Made by a program: the position numbers and the translations under genes. From NCBI RefSeq assembly GCF_020991365.1, contig NZ_JAJLRA010000016.1, positions 1-64,000 on the forward strand: a DNA stretch of 64,000 bases, written 5' to 3'. Under the pieces are notes generated by a model. It made no database searches. It saw only the letters and a list, made by a program, of their open reading frames with translations, and had not been told where the DNA came from. This DNA comes from Streptacidiphilus sp. ASG 303. Lineage in GTDB: Bacteria > Actinomycetota > Actinomycetes > Streptomycetales > Streptomycetaceae. Below are positions 1 to 10,406 of this stretch, in pieces (the stretch's first letter is position 1; every line of letters begins with the position of its first letter).

Positions 1-183
1 CCCGGGGGCGGGCGGCGCCGTCCCCCCCGGCCCCCGCCCCCCGCCCGGGCCGGGGGGGGGGGGGGGGGCCCCCCGGCCCCGCCCCCCCGACCACACCCCT
101 CCCGCCCCGGCCCGGCACCCCCCCGGCCGGGGCGGACCCGTGCCCGGCCGGGCGGGTGCCGGGCCTCCCCGCCGGACGGGGCG
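1..183. other. Extreme G/C low-complexity stretch, no gene seen
   Basis: Almost only G and C, with a run of 17 G at 52-68 between C-rich runs. I see no gene here. Such a homopolymer at a sequence edge can be an assembly or sequencing artefact, so the first 100 bases should be treated with caution. Confidence 0.5.
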
Positions 184-546
184 TCAGTCCGCGGGCGGGG
201 CGAACTCCGGCTGGTCGAGCAGGCGCAGCCAGGTGCCGTCGGGCTGCCGGCGGACGACCTGCACGCGGGCCCCGGTGCCGTCCTTGGCGACGGTGGAGGT
301 GAGCGCGATCCCCCCGCTGACCAGGGTCGGCAGGGGCGGCTCGGGTGCGAAGTGCGGCGCGTGGGCCAGCACCGCCTCCCACAGCCCGCGGATGGCCTCG
401 CGCCCCGCCGTGACACTGCCCGGCGGGTAGGCCATGACGGCGTCCTTCTCGTAGAGCGCCGCGATGCCCTCGGCGTCGCCGGCGTTGGCGCGTTCGACGA
501 ACAGGCGGGTGAGGTCCTCCGGCTGCCGGGCCTTCTCGTGCGGCAC
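184..546 (-). CDS. SnoaL-like / SgcJ-EcaC family protein
   Basis: A 120-residue protein of the NTF2-like cone fold. Members are small homodimeric proteins, some of them cyclases or isomerases, many with no known reaction. What is visible: an N-terminal helix (LTRLFVERANAGDAEGIA), then YEKDAVMAYPPG and GREAIRGLW, the typical order for a DUF4440/SnoaL_2 domain, and strands ending in WLRLLDQPEF. I chose the GTG at 546 because GGGAGA lies just upstream on the coding strand; a longer in-frame reading to 642 has no ribosome binding site and a non-typical leader. It is divergent from a truncated LysR gene, the usual layout of a LysR regulator and its target. The substrate cannot be told. Confidence 0.75.
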   Translation of the reverse strand: MPHEKARQPEDLTRLFVERANAGDAEGIAALYEKDAVMAYPPGSVTAGREAIRGLWEAVLAHAPHFAPEPPLPTLVSGGIALTSTVAKDGTGARVQVVRRQPDGTWLRLLDQPEFAPPAD

Positions 547-650
547 GGGGTCTCCCTTCGGGTGGGGCCTTCTCTCGGTCCCGTCCAGTCTCGACGCCGC
601 CTTCCCACAACTCCAACGAATCCTTGCTATCGCTGCGATCATTCCGGGTT

Positions 651-824
651 ATGGAGCTCAGGCAGCTGGAGCACCTCGTCGCCGCGGCTGAGGAGGGCGG
701 CTTCACCCGCGCGGCCGCCCGCGCGCACGTCAGCCAGCCGGGGATCGGCGCCCAGATCAAGCAGCTCGAACGGGACCTCGGCGCGGTCCTCGTCGACCGG
801 TCGGCCCGGACCGCCCCAGCGGCG
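651..824 (+). pseudogene. Truncated LysR-type regulator (HTH only)
   Basis: Starting at ATG 651, the reading MELRQLEHLVAAAEEGGF followed by SQPGIGAQIKQLERDLGA is a clear LysR winged-helix N-terminus. Homology stops after about 58 residues (DRSART), and the frame then runs into Pro/Gly/Arg-rich sequence ending at 1019, without the effector-binding domain. A full LysR protein has about 290-310 residues, so this is a remnant. It faces the SnoaL-like gene, which it once probably controlled. The loss looks like a deletion joining the HTH to the upstream region of the next transporter gene. Confidence 0.7.
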
Positions 825-871
825 GGCACCCCGCGGGGTGCGCCGGGTGACCGCACCCGGACCACACCCCC

Positions 872-885
872 GTACATATCTGTAC
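872..885. promoter_or_regulatory. Short palindrome upstream of transporter gene
   Basis: GTACATATCTGTAC is a perfect 5-4-5 inverted repeat in an AT-richer patch about 130 bp before the transporter start. It could be an operator of a GntR-like regulator or part of a promoter; no bound regulator can be assigned. Confidence 0.3.
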
Positions 886-1015
886 TTAAATGGTCGGAAG
901 GCACTTTCCCGGCGCAGGATCCGGAACCGCGCGGCCGGGCCTCGCACGCGGGCCGGCCGTGCCGGGTCCGCGGCCGCACCGGGAGGGCAGGGATCCCAAC
1001 CCGCGGGCAGGGCAC

Positions 1016-2612
1016 ATGAGCACGGGCCGTCCGACGTCCAGTCCCCAGAGCGGCAGGCCGCCGCGCGACGCACGGCCCTCCGCCACCGACCGCATGCGGC
1101 GCACGCTCCTGCGGAGGCGCAAGGAGCCCCTCGGCATCGAGGACGTCACCGTCGTGGACCGCCCGGAACTGCGCCGGGCGGTCTCCGCCGCCGCCCTCGG
1201 CAACACCGTGGAGTGGTTCGACTTCGGCGTGTACGCCTACCTGGCGGCCACGCTGGGCAAGGTCTTCTTCCCCTCCGGCTCCCCGGGCCTGCAGGTGGTG
1301 GCCAGCTTCGGCACCTTCGCCGCCGCGTTCCTCGTCCGTCCGGTCGGCGGACTGGTCTTCGGACCGCTCGGCGACCGCATCGGGCGCCGCCGGGTGCTGG
1401 CCGCCACGCTGGTCCTCATGGCGGCGAGCACCTTCGCCATCGGCCTGCTGCCCACCTACGCCGCCGTCGGCGTCGCCGCGCCGCTGCTGCTCCTCGCCTG
1501 CCGCCTGGTCCAGGGCTTCTCCACCGGCGGCGAGTACGCGGGGGCGACCACCTACATCGCCGAGTACGCGCCGGACCGGCGGCGCGGCTTCCTCGGCAGC
1601 TGGCTGGACTTCGGCACCTTCATCGGCTTCTCCTTCGGCTCGGGCCTGGTCACCGTCCTCGTGGCCGTGCTGGGGACGGACGCGATGGAGTCCGGCGGCT
1701 GGCGCATCCCCTTCCTGGTCGCCGGGCCGCTCGGCCTGGTCGGCCTGTACATGCGCATGCGCCTGGAGGAGACGCCCGACCTTCCGGGAGGAGGCGGAGC
1801 AGATGCACCGGGAGACCGCGGCGGCGGTCGCCGCCGGCGGCGGGGACCCGGTCGAGGAGGCGCGCCAGTCGGGCCACGGGCGGCTGCGGGAGATCTTCAC
1901 CCGGCACTGGCAGGCGCTGCTCGTCTGCATGGGCCTGGTGCTGCTCTACAACGTCACCAGCTACATGGTGACGTCCTACCTGCCCACCTTCATGACGGCC
2001 ACCCTCGGCCAGGACGAGACCACCGCGCAGCTGCTGGTGCTCGGCACGATGCTCGTCGTCGCGCTGACGATCACGACGGTCGGCCGCTCCTCCGACCGCT
2101 GGGGCCGGCGGCCCGTGCTGATGGGCGCCAGCGTCGCCCTGGTGGTGCTGGCGGCGCCGGCGTTCCTGCTGATCCGCAGCGGCGGGGTCTGGCGGCCCGC
2201 GGCGGGGTGCCTCGTCCTGGGCCTGCTGCTGGTGTGCTTCGCCGGCGCCAGCGCCTCCACGCTCCCCGCCCTGTTCCCCACCCGGATCCGGTACGGCGCG
2301 CTGTCGATCTCCTACAACCTGTCGGTGTCCCTCTTCGGCGGCACGACCCCGCTGGTGACCTCCGCGCTGGTGGAGGCCACGGGGAACCGGATGGTCCCGG
2401 CGTACTACCTGATGGCCGCGGGCGTGGTCGGCTTCGCCGCCACGCTGTCCCTGCACGAGACCGCCGGGCGGCCGCTGCGCGGGTCGGGGCCGATGGTGGA
2501 GACGCCCGAGGAGGCGCGCGAACTCGTCGCCCGCAGCCGCACCGAGGCCGGACGGCGGGCCCGCGACGCCTGGCTCCACCTGCGCCGCCCCGGCGGCGGC
2601 GGCCCGGGCTGA
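1016..2612 (+). pseudogene. MHS-family MFS transporter with one-base frameshift
   Basis: A ProP/KgtP-like metabolite:H+ symporter of the major facilitator superfamily. The first part shows ALGNTVEWFDFGVYAYLA and RPVGGLVFGPLGDRIGRRR, which are the MHS signature and MFS motif A; the second shows GRSSDRWGRRPVLMG (the repeated loop motif) and the last six membrane segments. The two halves lie in different frames. At 1771-1790 an extra C in the run after GAC breaks ETPDFREEAEQMHRE; removing it restores one 531-residue protein, the normal size for the family. The start at ATG 1016 is assumed. Either this is a genuine frameshift that inactivates the transporter or a sequencing error. The substrate (osmolyte, dicarboxylate or aromatic acid) cannot be told. 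Nothing ties it to the cluster further right. Confidence 0.8.
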
Positions 2613-2833
2613 GCCCGCCCGGGCCCGCCACGGGCTGCGCGGGCGCCGCTCCGGGCCGCGCGGGGCGCCGCGCGGGGCGCCGGCGCGGGCCCGGTGCCCG
2701 CACGCTGCACCGTTCGGGGTTGCGCCGGCGGGCGGAATAGAATCGCCTCTCGGGCCCGGCGGACCGGACGCCCGGCCCGACAGGTACGGAGAGGCATCAC
2801 CGGCCTGATGCCCAGCCGCACCCGAGGAGACAC

Positions 2834-4447
<1,614 letters not shown>

Positions 4448-4613
4448 CCCGCCGGCCGGGGACGCCCGCGCGGACGTCCCCCGGTCGGGGCGCGTCGCCT
4501 CCCGCACGGGGCCCGGACCGGCCGGGGCCGCCGCCCCCGCGCGGGAAGCACCCGCGCGGGGGTGCGGGGGCGCCGAGGTGCGCCCGCGCTCCGGCGGAGC
4601 CGCCGGCGCGGGG

Positions 4614-5438
4614 TCAGGACCGGCGTCCGGGCCTGCCCCGCCGGCCGGCCTTGGGGGCGCCGCCCTTGGAACCGCCGCTCTTGGAGCCGCCGCCCTTGGA
4701 ACCGCCGGCCTTCGAGCCGCCGGAGCCGCCGCGCGGGCGCCCGCCGATCCCGCCCCCTGCCGCGCTCCCCTGGCGCGTCCCGGCCGGGGCGGCGCCGCGC
4801 TTCTGCTTCGGCTGTGCGGGCTGCGGTGCGCGCCCCCGCGAGCTGTTGACCGTCCGGCCGCGGACGATCCCGATGAACTCCTCCACCAGGTCGGTCGTCC
4901 CGCCCTCCGGCCACGACAGCGCGACCTGCGACTGGGGGGCGTCCGCGACGGTCCGGTAGGTGAGGTCCCGGCGGTGGTGCAGGCGGGCGATCGACTGGGG
5001 GACGACGAGGAGCCCGATCCCCGCCGCCACCAGCTCGACGGCGTCCGCCGTCGTGGCGGGGCGCTCGAGCGCGGGCAGTCCGGGCAGGCCCTCCCAGGAG
5101 AGGGTGTCGTCCAGGGGGTGCAGCACGATGTCGTCGGCCAGGTCCGCGAGGACCACCTCGTCGGCCGCGGCCACCAAGTGGTCCTTCGGGACCACGACCA
5201 CCGTGGTCTCGGTGTAGAGGGGGATCGCGCTGAGGCGCGTCCGGTCGACCGGGAGCCGCACGACCCCGGCGTCGGCGCCGCCGCCCAGCAGCGCCTCCTG
5301 CGCCTCGCCTGCGGCGACCGGGACCAGGGCGAGCGGGACGTCGGGCAGTCTGTCGTTCCAGGTGCGCACCCACTTGGAGGGCGTCGCCCCCGGAACGTAC
5401 GCGAGCCGGAACGAAGGGGTTGCTTCCACGTCTGCCAC
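4614..5438 (-). CDS. LysR substrate-binding-domain protein without HTH
   Basis: A 274-residue protein starting at GTG 5438 behind a G-rich Shine-Dalgarno. Residues 1-205 follow the periplasmic-binding-like effector domain of LysR regulators (FRLAYVPGATPSKWVRTW, ALLGGGADAGVVRLP, VELVAAGIGLLVVPQS). There is no N-terminal winged helix, so it should not bind DNA in the normal LysR way. The last 55 residues are a basic tail rich in Gly, Ser and Lys (repeated GGSKGGGSKSGGSKGG), which might contact nucleic acid non-specifically. It is divergent from the DUF5997 gene 57 bp away; this pairing is, from memory, conserved in Streptomyces and suggests a linked role. Function unknown. Confidence 0.8.
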   Translation of the reverse strand: MADVEATPSFRLAYVPGATPSKWVRTWNDRLPDVPLALVPVAAGEAQEALLGGGADAGVVRLPVDRTRLSAIPLYTETTVVVVPKDHLVAAADEVVLADLADDIVLHPLDDTLSWEGLPGLPALERPATTADAVELVAAGIGLLVVPQSIARLHHRRDLTYRTVADAPQSQVALSWPEGGTTDLVEEFIGIVRGRTVNSSRGRAPQPAQPKQKRGAAPAGTRQGSAAGGGIGGRPRGGSGGSKAGGSKGGGSKSGGSKGGAPKAGRRGRPGRRS

Positions 5439-5495
5439 GCCCCCCAGGCTACCGGCCGTGACCAGGGCACCCTGCCGCTCGGTACCCTGGGCACC

Positions 5496-5882
5496 ATGAC
5501 AGCGCACAAGCCCAAGGCCACCCAGACGATGAAGCCCGCGACCGCGGCGAAGAAGCTGGGTGTCTACCTCGAAGCCACCCCTGCCGAGTTCCGGGAGGGC
5601 GTCGTCTCGCGCGACGAGCTGAACGCGCTGCAGGCCGATCCCCCCGCGTGGCTGGTGGACCTGCGCCGCAACGGCCCGCACCCCCGGCAGGTCGTCGCGG
5701 CGAAGCTCGGCGTCTCCATCTCGGGCCTCGCCCGCGGCGGGGTCACCGAGGCCCTCACCACGGAGCAGATCGAGGCGCTGAAGGAGGCCGGCCCCGACTG
5801 GCTCCGGCAGGAGCGCGCCGTCCAGGCGGAGGTCCGCAAGGAGGCGCAGCGCATCAAGGAGAAGAACGAGGCCAAGGAGTAG
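5496..5882 (+). CDS. DUF5997 family protein
   Basis: A 128-residue, very hydrophilic basic/acidic protein starting at ATG 5496. It has a Lys-rich start (MTAHKPKATQTMKPATAAKK), then LGVYLEATPAEFRE, a central RRNGPHPRQVVAAKLGVSIS and a highly charged helical C-terminus. This fits the actinobacterial family DUF5997. The central part resembles a short helix-turn-helix, suggesting nucleic-acid binding, but this is inference. It shares a 57-bp intergenic region with the divergent LysR-domain gene, so the two are probably controlled together. Confidence 0.85.
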   Translation: MTAHKPKATQTMKPATAAKKLGVYLEATPAEFREGVVSRDELNALQADPPAWLVDLRRNGPHPRQVVAAKLGVSISGLARGGVTEALTTEQIEALKEAGPDWLRQERAVQAEVRKEAQRIKEKNEAKE

Positions 5883-6205
5883 GCCGCCGGGCCGCCGCGC
5901 CCCCCGGCCGGGCCTCCGGCGCGGACCGGCCCCGGGGGACCGGGCCGAGGGCCGCCGGGTCCGGCGGCACCGAGGACGGCGGTCGCACAGGAGCGGCGGG
6001 CCGCCCGGACGCCCGCCCGCGGCGGGGGTCCGCCCGGGCCGCAGGCGGCCGGCCACCTGCGGGACGTGTCCGTGCGCACCCTCCCGCCATGCCCCACCGG
6101 CCATCGGCCCCCGGCCCCGCCATGCGCCCCCGGTCCCCGGCGGTCAGGGCCCGGCTCCGGGAGGATCCTCACCCGGTCGGCGGCCCGCAGGCCCGGACCG
6201 AGGGG
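5883..6205. other. Gene-free gap between convergent genes
   Basis: About 320 bases of GC-rich sequence between the DUF5997 gene and the convergent DUF5994 gene. I see no convincing gene; it probably only holds transcription terminators. Confidence 0.5.
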
Positions 6206-6823
6206 TCACACGAGCGACGCGTCCGGCCCCGGCCGGCCTGCCTGCTCAGCGGGTACGGGCCACGCGGCGGCCCGGACGCGGGCGACGTCCGCGCGCCTGC
6301 CGGCCTCGCCCGGGCTGTCGGCGGGCGTGGCGGCCGACGGCAGGAAGCCGGTGCGCACCTCGCGCTCTGCGGCGCCGACGCCCGTTTCCGCGGCGATCAG
6401 GGCGCTCGCGGTGAGGGTGTTGGCGGGGTCGGCGGCCCGGGACATCAGCCGGGCGGCGCCGACGGCGTCCGTCGGCGGCGGGACGACCAGCAGGTCCAGC
6501 CTGTGCAGGGTGTACGAGCTCACCGAGATCACGTGCTCGTCCTGCTCGACGGTGAACCAGCCCGCCCGGACGGTGTGCCCGGCGACCGGGATCCGCCGGG
6601 GGACGGCCGGCCACTGCGCGGGGTTCACGGTGATCCGGGTGACCCGGCCCCACCGCCTGTCCAGTTCCGCGGCCAGGAAGGGGAGTTCGAGAAGGAGGTC
6701 GCGCGAACGGGGCCACCAGGCACCGTCCAGCCGGCCGGCGCGCACGCCGTCCGGCGCGAGGGACAGCCGCACGGTGGGTTCCGGGGCCTCGGGCGTCGCC
6801 GTACGGTCGAGGGTCGCAGTCAT
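6206..6823 (-). CDS. DUF5994 family protein
   Basis: A 205-residue soluble protein starting at ATG 6823. The visible motifs DGAWWPRSRDLLLELPFLA, RVTRITVNPAQWP and LDLLVVPPPTDAVGAARLMS are those I know from the actinobacterial family DUF5994, whose biochemical role is not established. The C-terminal 35 residues are low complexity. It is downstream of, and on the same strand as, the solute-binding-protein gene, with a 214-bp gap that is long enough for its own promoter. Confidence 0.85.
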   Translation of the reverse strand: MTATLDRTATPEAPEPTVRLSLAPDGVRAGRLDGAWWPRSRDLLLELPFLAAELDRRWGRVTRITVNPAQWPAVPRRIPVAGHTVRAGWFTVEQDEHVISVSSYTLHRLDLLVVPPPTDAVGAARLMSRAADPANTLTASALIAAETGVGAAEREVRTGFLPSAATPADSPGEAGRRADVARVRAAAWPVPAEQAGRPGPDASLV

Positions 6824-7037
6824 GGTCAGGGACCCGTCTCCGGATCCGGCAGGGCAGGATCCGGGATAGCCGTTCGCCGGAGACGACGCCGATGTCAGAT
6901 GCCGGCGTGCGAAATGCCTTCGGTGATGTCCAGGCTACCCCGGACCGGCCCGGCCGGGGCCGCGCGGCCACGGGGGTGCGGAAGCCCCGCCGCCGGGGCC
7001 GGTCGCGGGCGCGCGGCGGCGGGGATCGCGCGGCGGG

Positions 7038-8528
7038 TCAGTCCTCGAGCACCACGTCGAACAGGTCCAGCTGCAGCAGCGGGGTGACGGTGACGTTCCT
7101 GGTCCGGGTGGACCAGCCCGACTCCACCTTCTGGTACCACAGCGGGATCGCCGGCATGTCCTGCAGGATCAGCTTCTCCGCCTGCTGGTAGAGCGCCCAC
7201 CCCTCCTTCTCCGTGGACGCCGCGTCCGCCTCGGCCAGCAGGGCGTCCACCTCCGGGTTGGAGTAGCCGGAGCCGTTGACCGCCGCACCGGTGCGGAAGA
7301 TCGGGTTGAGGAAGTTCTCGATCGACGGGTAGTCCGCGACCCAGCCGGAGCGGAAGACGGCGGTGACCTTCTGCTCGTTGACCAGCCTGCGGAACTCGCC
7401 GAAGGTCGGGACCGGCGCGTACCGGGCCTCGACGCCCAGGGCCGCGGTGATCGTGGTGCAGGCCGCGTCGATCCACACCTGGTTGGCGGAGTCGTCGTTG
7501 GAGGTCAGCTCGATCGGGCCCTCGAAGTCGCAGGCGTCGAACAGCGCCTTCGCCTTCTCCGGCTGGTAGGTGCACAGGTCGCCGCCGGCGTCGCCGCCGT
7601 ACCCGGGCACGATCGGCGGCACCAGCCCGTCCGGCAGCATCTTGTCGCCGTCGAACGCCTTGTCGATCACGTACTGCCGGTCGATGGCCATGGAGATCGC
7701 CTGCCGCAGGCGCGGGTCGCGGAAGCGCGGGTCGTACAGGGGGAACGAGAGGGACTGCACGCCCATGTACGGCTTGGACACGTAGCGCCCGGCCAGCTCC
7801 TCCTTGTACCTGCCGCCGTCGAGCGCGTCCGCCGGGACGAAGTCGAGGTAGTCGAGCCGGTTCGCCACCACGTCCGCGTAGGCGTCCTCGAGCATCCGGT
7901 AGAACCGGAACTCCACGCCGTCCACGTGCGGCCGGCGGGCCCCGGCGTAGGCGTCGTAGCGCCTCAGCACGATGTTCTCGCCGGGGGTGTGCGACGCGAA
8001 GGCGAACGGCCCGTTGCCGACCGGGTGGGCCTCGAACGCCTTGCGGTCGGCGAAGAAGCTGCGCGGCAGGGGGAAGAACGCGGCGTAGCCGAGCTGGGTG
8101 ACGAAGGCCGAGAACGGCGCCGACAGCGTCACCTCGAAGGTGCTGTCGTCGATCACCTTCAGGCCCGACAGCTCGTTGGCGGATCCGCTCCGGGTCGCCT
8201 CGTACCCCTGGATGTGGGACAGGTACTCGGCGCCCTGCAGCCCGTTCGGGCCGTGGGCGGTGTAGTTCCAGGCGTCGACGAAACTCGCGGCGGTCACGGG
8301 GGTCCCGTCGTGGAACGTCCACCCCGGGTTCAGGGTGATCCGGTAGACGCGGGAGTCCGCCGAGTCGATCGACTTCGCCACCGCGGTGCGGGGTTCGGCC
8401 GTGTTCGGTTCGTACTCGACCAGGCCGGTGAAGAGGGCGTTCACGATCTTCACGCTGTCGCGTTCGGTCGCGTCGCCCGGCACCAGCGGGTTCTCCGGTT
8501 CGGTGCCGTTCCAGCTGATGATGTTCAT
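7038..8528 (-). CDS. Peptide/nickel-type ABC solute-binding protein, no signal peptide
   Basis: A 496-residue SBP_bac_5 (cluster C) protein. In transport such proteins capture oligopeptides or metal chelates outside the cell for an ABC importer. It has the conserved order NGTEPENPL, LFTGLVEYEP, WTFHDGTPVTAASFVDAW, HPVGNGPFAF and DPRFRDPRLRQAISMAIDR. The start at ATG 8528 is backed by GAGGGG, and the protein begins directly with the mature-type sequence MNIISWNGTEPEN. There is no lipobox or signal peptide, and the upstream in-frame sequence is not one either. No permease or ATPase genes are adjacent. It could be a cytoplasmic ligand-binding or sensing protein, or an importer component exported after a missed start; the first fits better. 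Confidence 0.8.
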   Translation of the reverse strand: MNIISWNGTEPENPLVPGDATERDSVKIVNALFTGLVEYEPNTAEPRTAVAKSIDSADSRVYRITLNPGWTFHDGTPVTAASFVDAWNYTAHGPNGLQGAEYLSHIQGYEATRSGSANELSGLKVIDDSTFEVTLSAPFSAFVTQLGYAAFFPLPRSFFADRKAFEAHPVGNGPFAFASHTPGENIVLRRYDAYAGARRPHVDGVEFRFYRMLEDAYADVVANRLDYLDFVPADALDGGRYKEELAGRYVSKPYMGVQSLSFPLYDPRFRDPRLRQAISMAIDRQYVIDKAFDGDKMLPDGLVPPIVPGYGGDAGGDLCTYQPEKAKALFDACDFEGPIELTSNDDSANQVWIDAACTTITAALGVEARYAPVPTFGEFRRLVNEQKVTAVFRSGWVADYPSIENFLNPIFRTGAAVNGSGYSNPEVDALLAEADAASTEKEGWALYQQAEKLILQDMPAIPLWYQKVESGWSTRTRNVTVTPLLQLDLFDVVLED

Positions 8529-8685
8529 GGGTGTGCATCCCCTCGGGTCATTGCGTGGAAAGGGCTTTGCCCGCGCCGCATTCGAGGCCGCCCGCGAGTG
8601 CTCGCAGCTGCTCCCGGTGAGCAGCCTGGCCGGTCGTCCCGTTGATCGGTAGCGTTGATCGGAAGAAGCGACGGGCCGCCGTGGT

Positions 8686-10107
8686 TCACCGGTGGAACCG
8701 CCCGGCGCGTGTCCGGCCGGCCCGGTCCGGCCCCTCGCCCGCCGCCCCGTGGGCGCCGGCCCCGGCGCCGTGCAGCCACGCGACCCGTTCACGCAGGTCC
8801 CGTGCGGACAGCGCGGCCAGCACGGCGTTGCGCCGCCGGGCGGCCTCGCCGGCCGGGTGGTAGAGCCGGCGGCCCATCTCGCGGGCGACCAGCTGGGCGG
8901 CGCCGGTGCGCTCGCGCCGCTCGTCGGCGAACGCCTCGAAGCACTGCTCGAACCCCGCCTCCCCGGCGTCGACGAGCTCGCCGAGGACCACCGCGTCCTC
9001 CAGGGCCTGGCAGGCGCCCTGGGCCGCGTACTGCAGCATGGGGTGGGCGGCGTCCCCGACGAGGACCACCCGCCGGTCGGTCCACCGCTCCACCGGGTCG
9101 CGGTCGCAGAGCACCCAGGAGCGCCAGTCCTCGCCGAGGCCGAGCAGCGTGCGCGGGACCTCGCTCAGCTGCGGGAACTCCCCGAGCACCCGTTCCCTCG
9201 GCACCGGGACGCCCGTGACCGCCTCCGTCGCGCCGTCGTCGCGCGTGGCGGCCAGGTTCAGGAACCCGCCGTTGCCGACGGGGTAGTGGACGACGTGCCA
9301 GCCGGGACCGGCCCACAGGGTCACCGTGTTCCAGCGCAGCTCCCCGGGCACCCGCTCCATGGGGACGACCGAGCGGTAGATGGTGTGCCCGGACACCCGG
9401 GGGCGGCCGTCCCCGACCAGCTGCCGGCGCACGGCGGAGTGGATCCCGTCGGCGCCGATCAGCGCCGCGCCGTGCACCTGCCCGCCGGAGGCCAGGTGCG
9501 CGGTCACCCCCGAGCCGTCCTGCGTGTAGCGGTCCACCCGGGCGCCGGTGCGCAGTTCGACGGCGGGCGAGGCCCGGCACGCCTCCAGCAGCGGCGCGTA
9601 CAGGTCGGCCCGCCGGACCACCGCGTAGGGGTTGCCGAAGCGCCGGCGGTACGCGGCGTCGAGCGGCATGCCGGTGACCCGCTCCCCCGTGGTCCCGTCC
9701 ATGAAGGAGAGCTCGTCGACGTGGACGGCCCGGTCCCGGACGGGGTCCCCCACCCCGAGCCGGTCCAGCGCGCGGAACGCGTTGGGCGCCAGCTGGATGC
9801 CCGCGCCGAGTTCGGTGAAGTCGCCGCGGCTCTCCAGCACCAGCACCCGACGGCCCCGCCGGGCGACGCTCAGCGCGGTCGCCAGCCCGCCTATGCCGCC
9901 GCCCGCGACGAGCACCCTCGCCGTCCCGGCTCCCGGCTCCCCGGCGGGGCGTCCGGTCGCGGTCCGGCCGCCGACGGCCCGGGCTGCGGCCCGCCGTCCG
10001 GTCGCCCCGCCCGGCACCGGCGCTGCCGGGGACGGTCCCGGGGCCGCCCCGGCCGGCGTGTGCGCGTGTCCGGTGGGCGGGCGGCGGACGAGGGCGGTGT
10101 CGGCCAC
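8686..10107 (-). CDS. FAD-dependent aromatic hydroxylase (3-hydroxybenzoate 6-hydroxylase-like)
   Basis: A 473-residue group A flavoprotein monooxygenase, which uses NAD(P)H and O2 to hydroxylate an aromatic ring. The first 60 residues are a Pro/Ala/Gly-rich extension. The dinucleotide fold starts near residue 64 (VLVAGGGIGGLATALSVA), followed by GAGIQLAPNAFRAL, the DG motif GADGIHSAVRRQLVG and the GD motif VVLVGDAAHPMLQYAAQGA, all intact. The GTG start at 10107 is preceded by GGGAG. The best relatives act on hydroxybenzoates or salicylate. Next to a pathway predicted to make 3-hydroxyanthranilate, that compound or a derivative is a plausible substrate; this is inference. It is divergent from the AroE-like gene and probably marks the left edge of the cluster. 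Confidence 0.85.
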   Translation of the reverse strand: MADTALVRRPPTGHAHTPAGAAPGPSPAAPVPGGATGRRAAARAVGGRTATGRPAGEPGAGTARVLVAGGGIGGLATALSVARRGRRVLVLESRGDFTELGAGIQLAPNAFRALDRLGVGDPVRDRAVHVDELSFMDGTTGERVTGMPLDAAYRRRFGNPYAVVRRADLYAPLLEACRASPAVELRTGARVDRYTQDGSGVTAHLASGGQVHGAALIGADGIHSAVRRQLVGDGRPRVSGHTIYRSVVPMERVPGELRWNTVTLWAGPGWHVVHYPVGNGGFLNLAATRDDGATEAVTGVPVPRERVLGEFPQLSEVPRTLLGLGEDWRSWVLCDRDPVERWTDRRVVLVGDAAHPMLQYAAQGACQALEDAVVLGELVDAGEAGFEQCFEAFADERRERTGAAQLVAREMGRRLYHPAGEAARRRNAVLAALSARDLRERVAWLHGAGAGAHGAAGEGPDRAGRTRAGRFHR

Positions 10108-10406
10108 GGTCGCAACTCCCAGTCACCAGGGGCCGGAAGGGACCGGCGCACCGGCGCACCGGCGGGCGGCCCCGCGGAATTCGACCCTTCCCCGACGGCC
10201 GGTTCGGCGGCAAACGGCCGACGGCGATTTCGTCACCTTGCGGGGCTGAGAAACAGGAGGCCGTTCGCGTGCGGACGAAGAAACGGCCCGCAGCCCGATC
10301 CGCAGCGGATCTATGTCAACTCGGCGCCCTGTCCGGGCGGTCCGGCTTCTAGGCTGTTCCGATACCCGGAATCCATCCTCCGCACCAGAAGGAGCGTCCC
10401 CGATCC

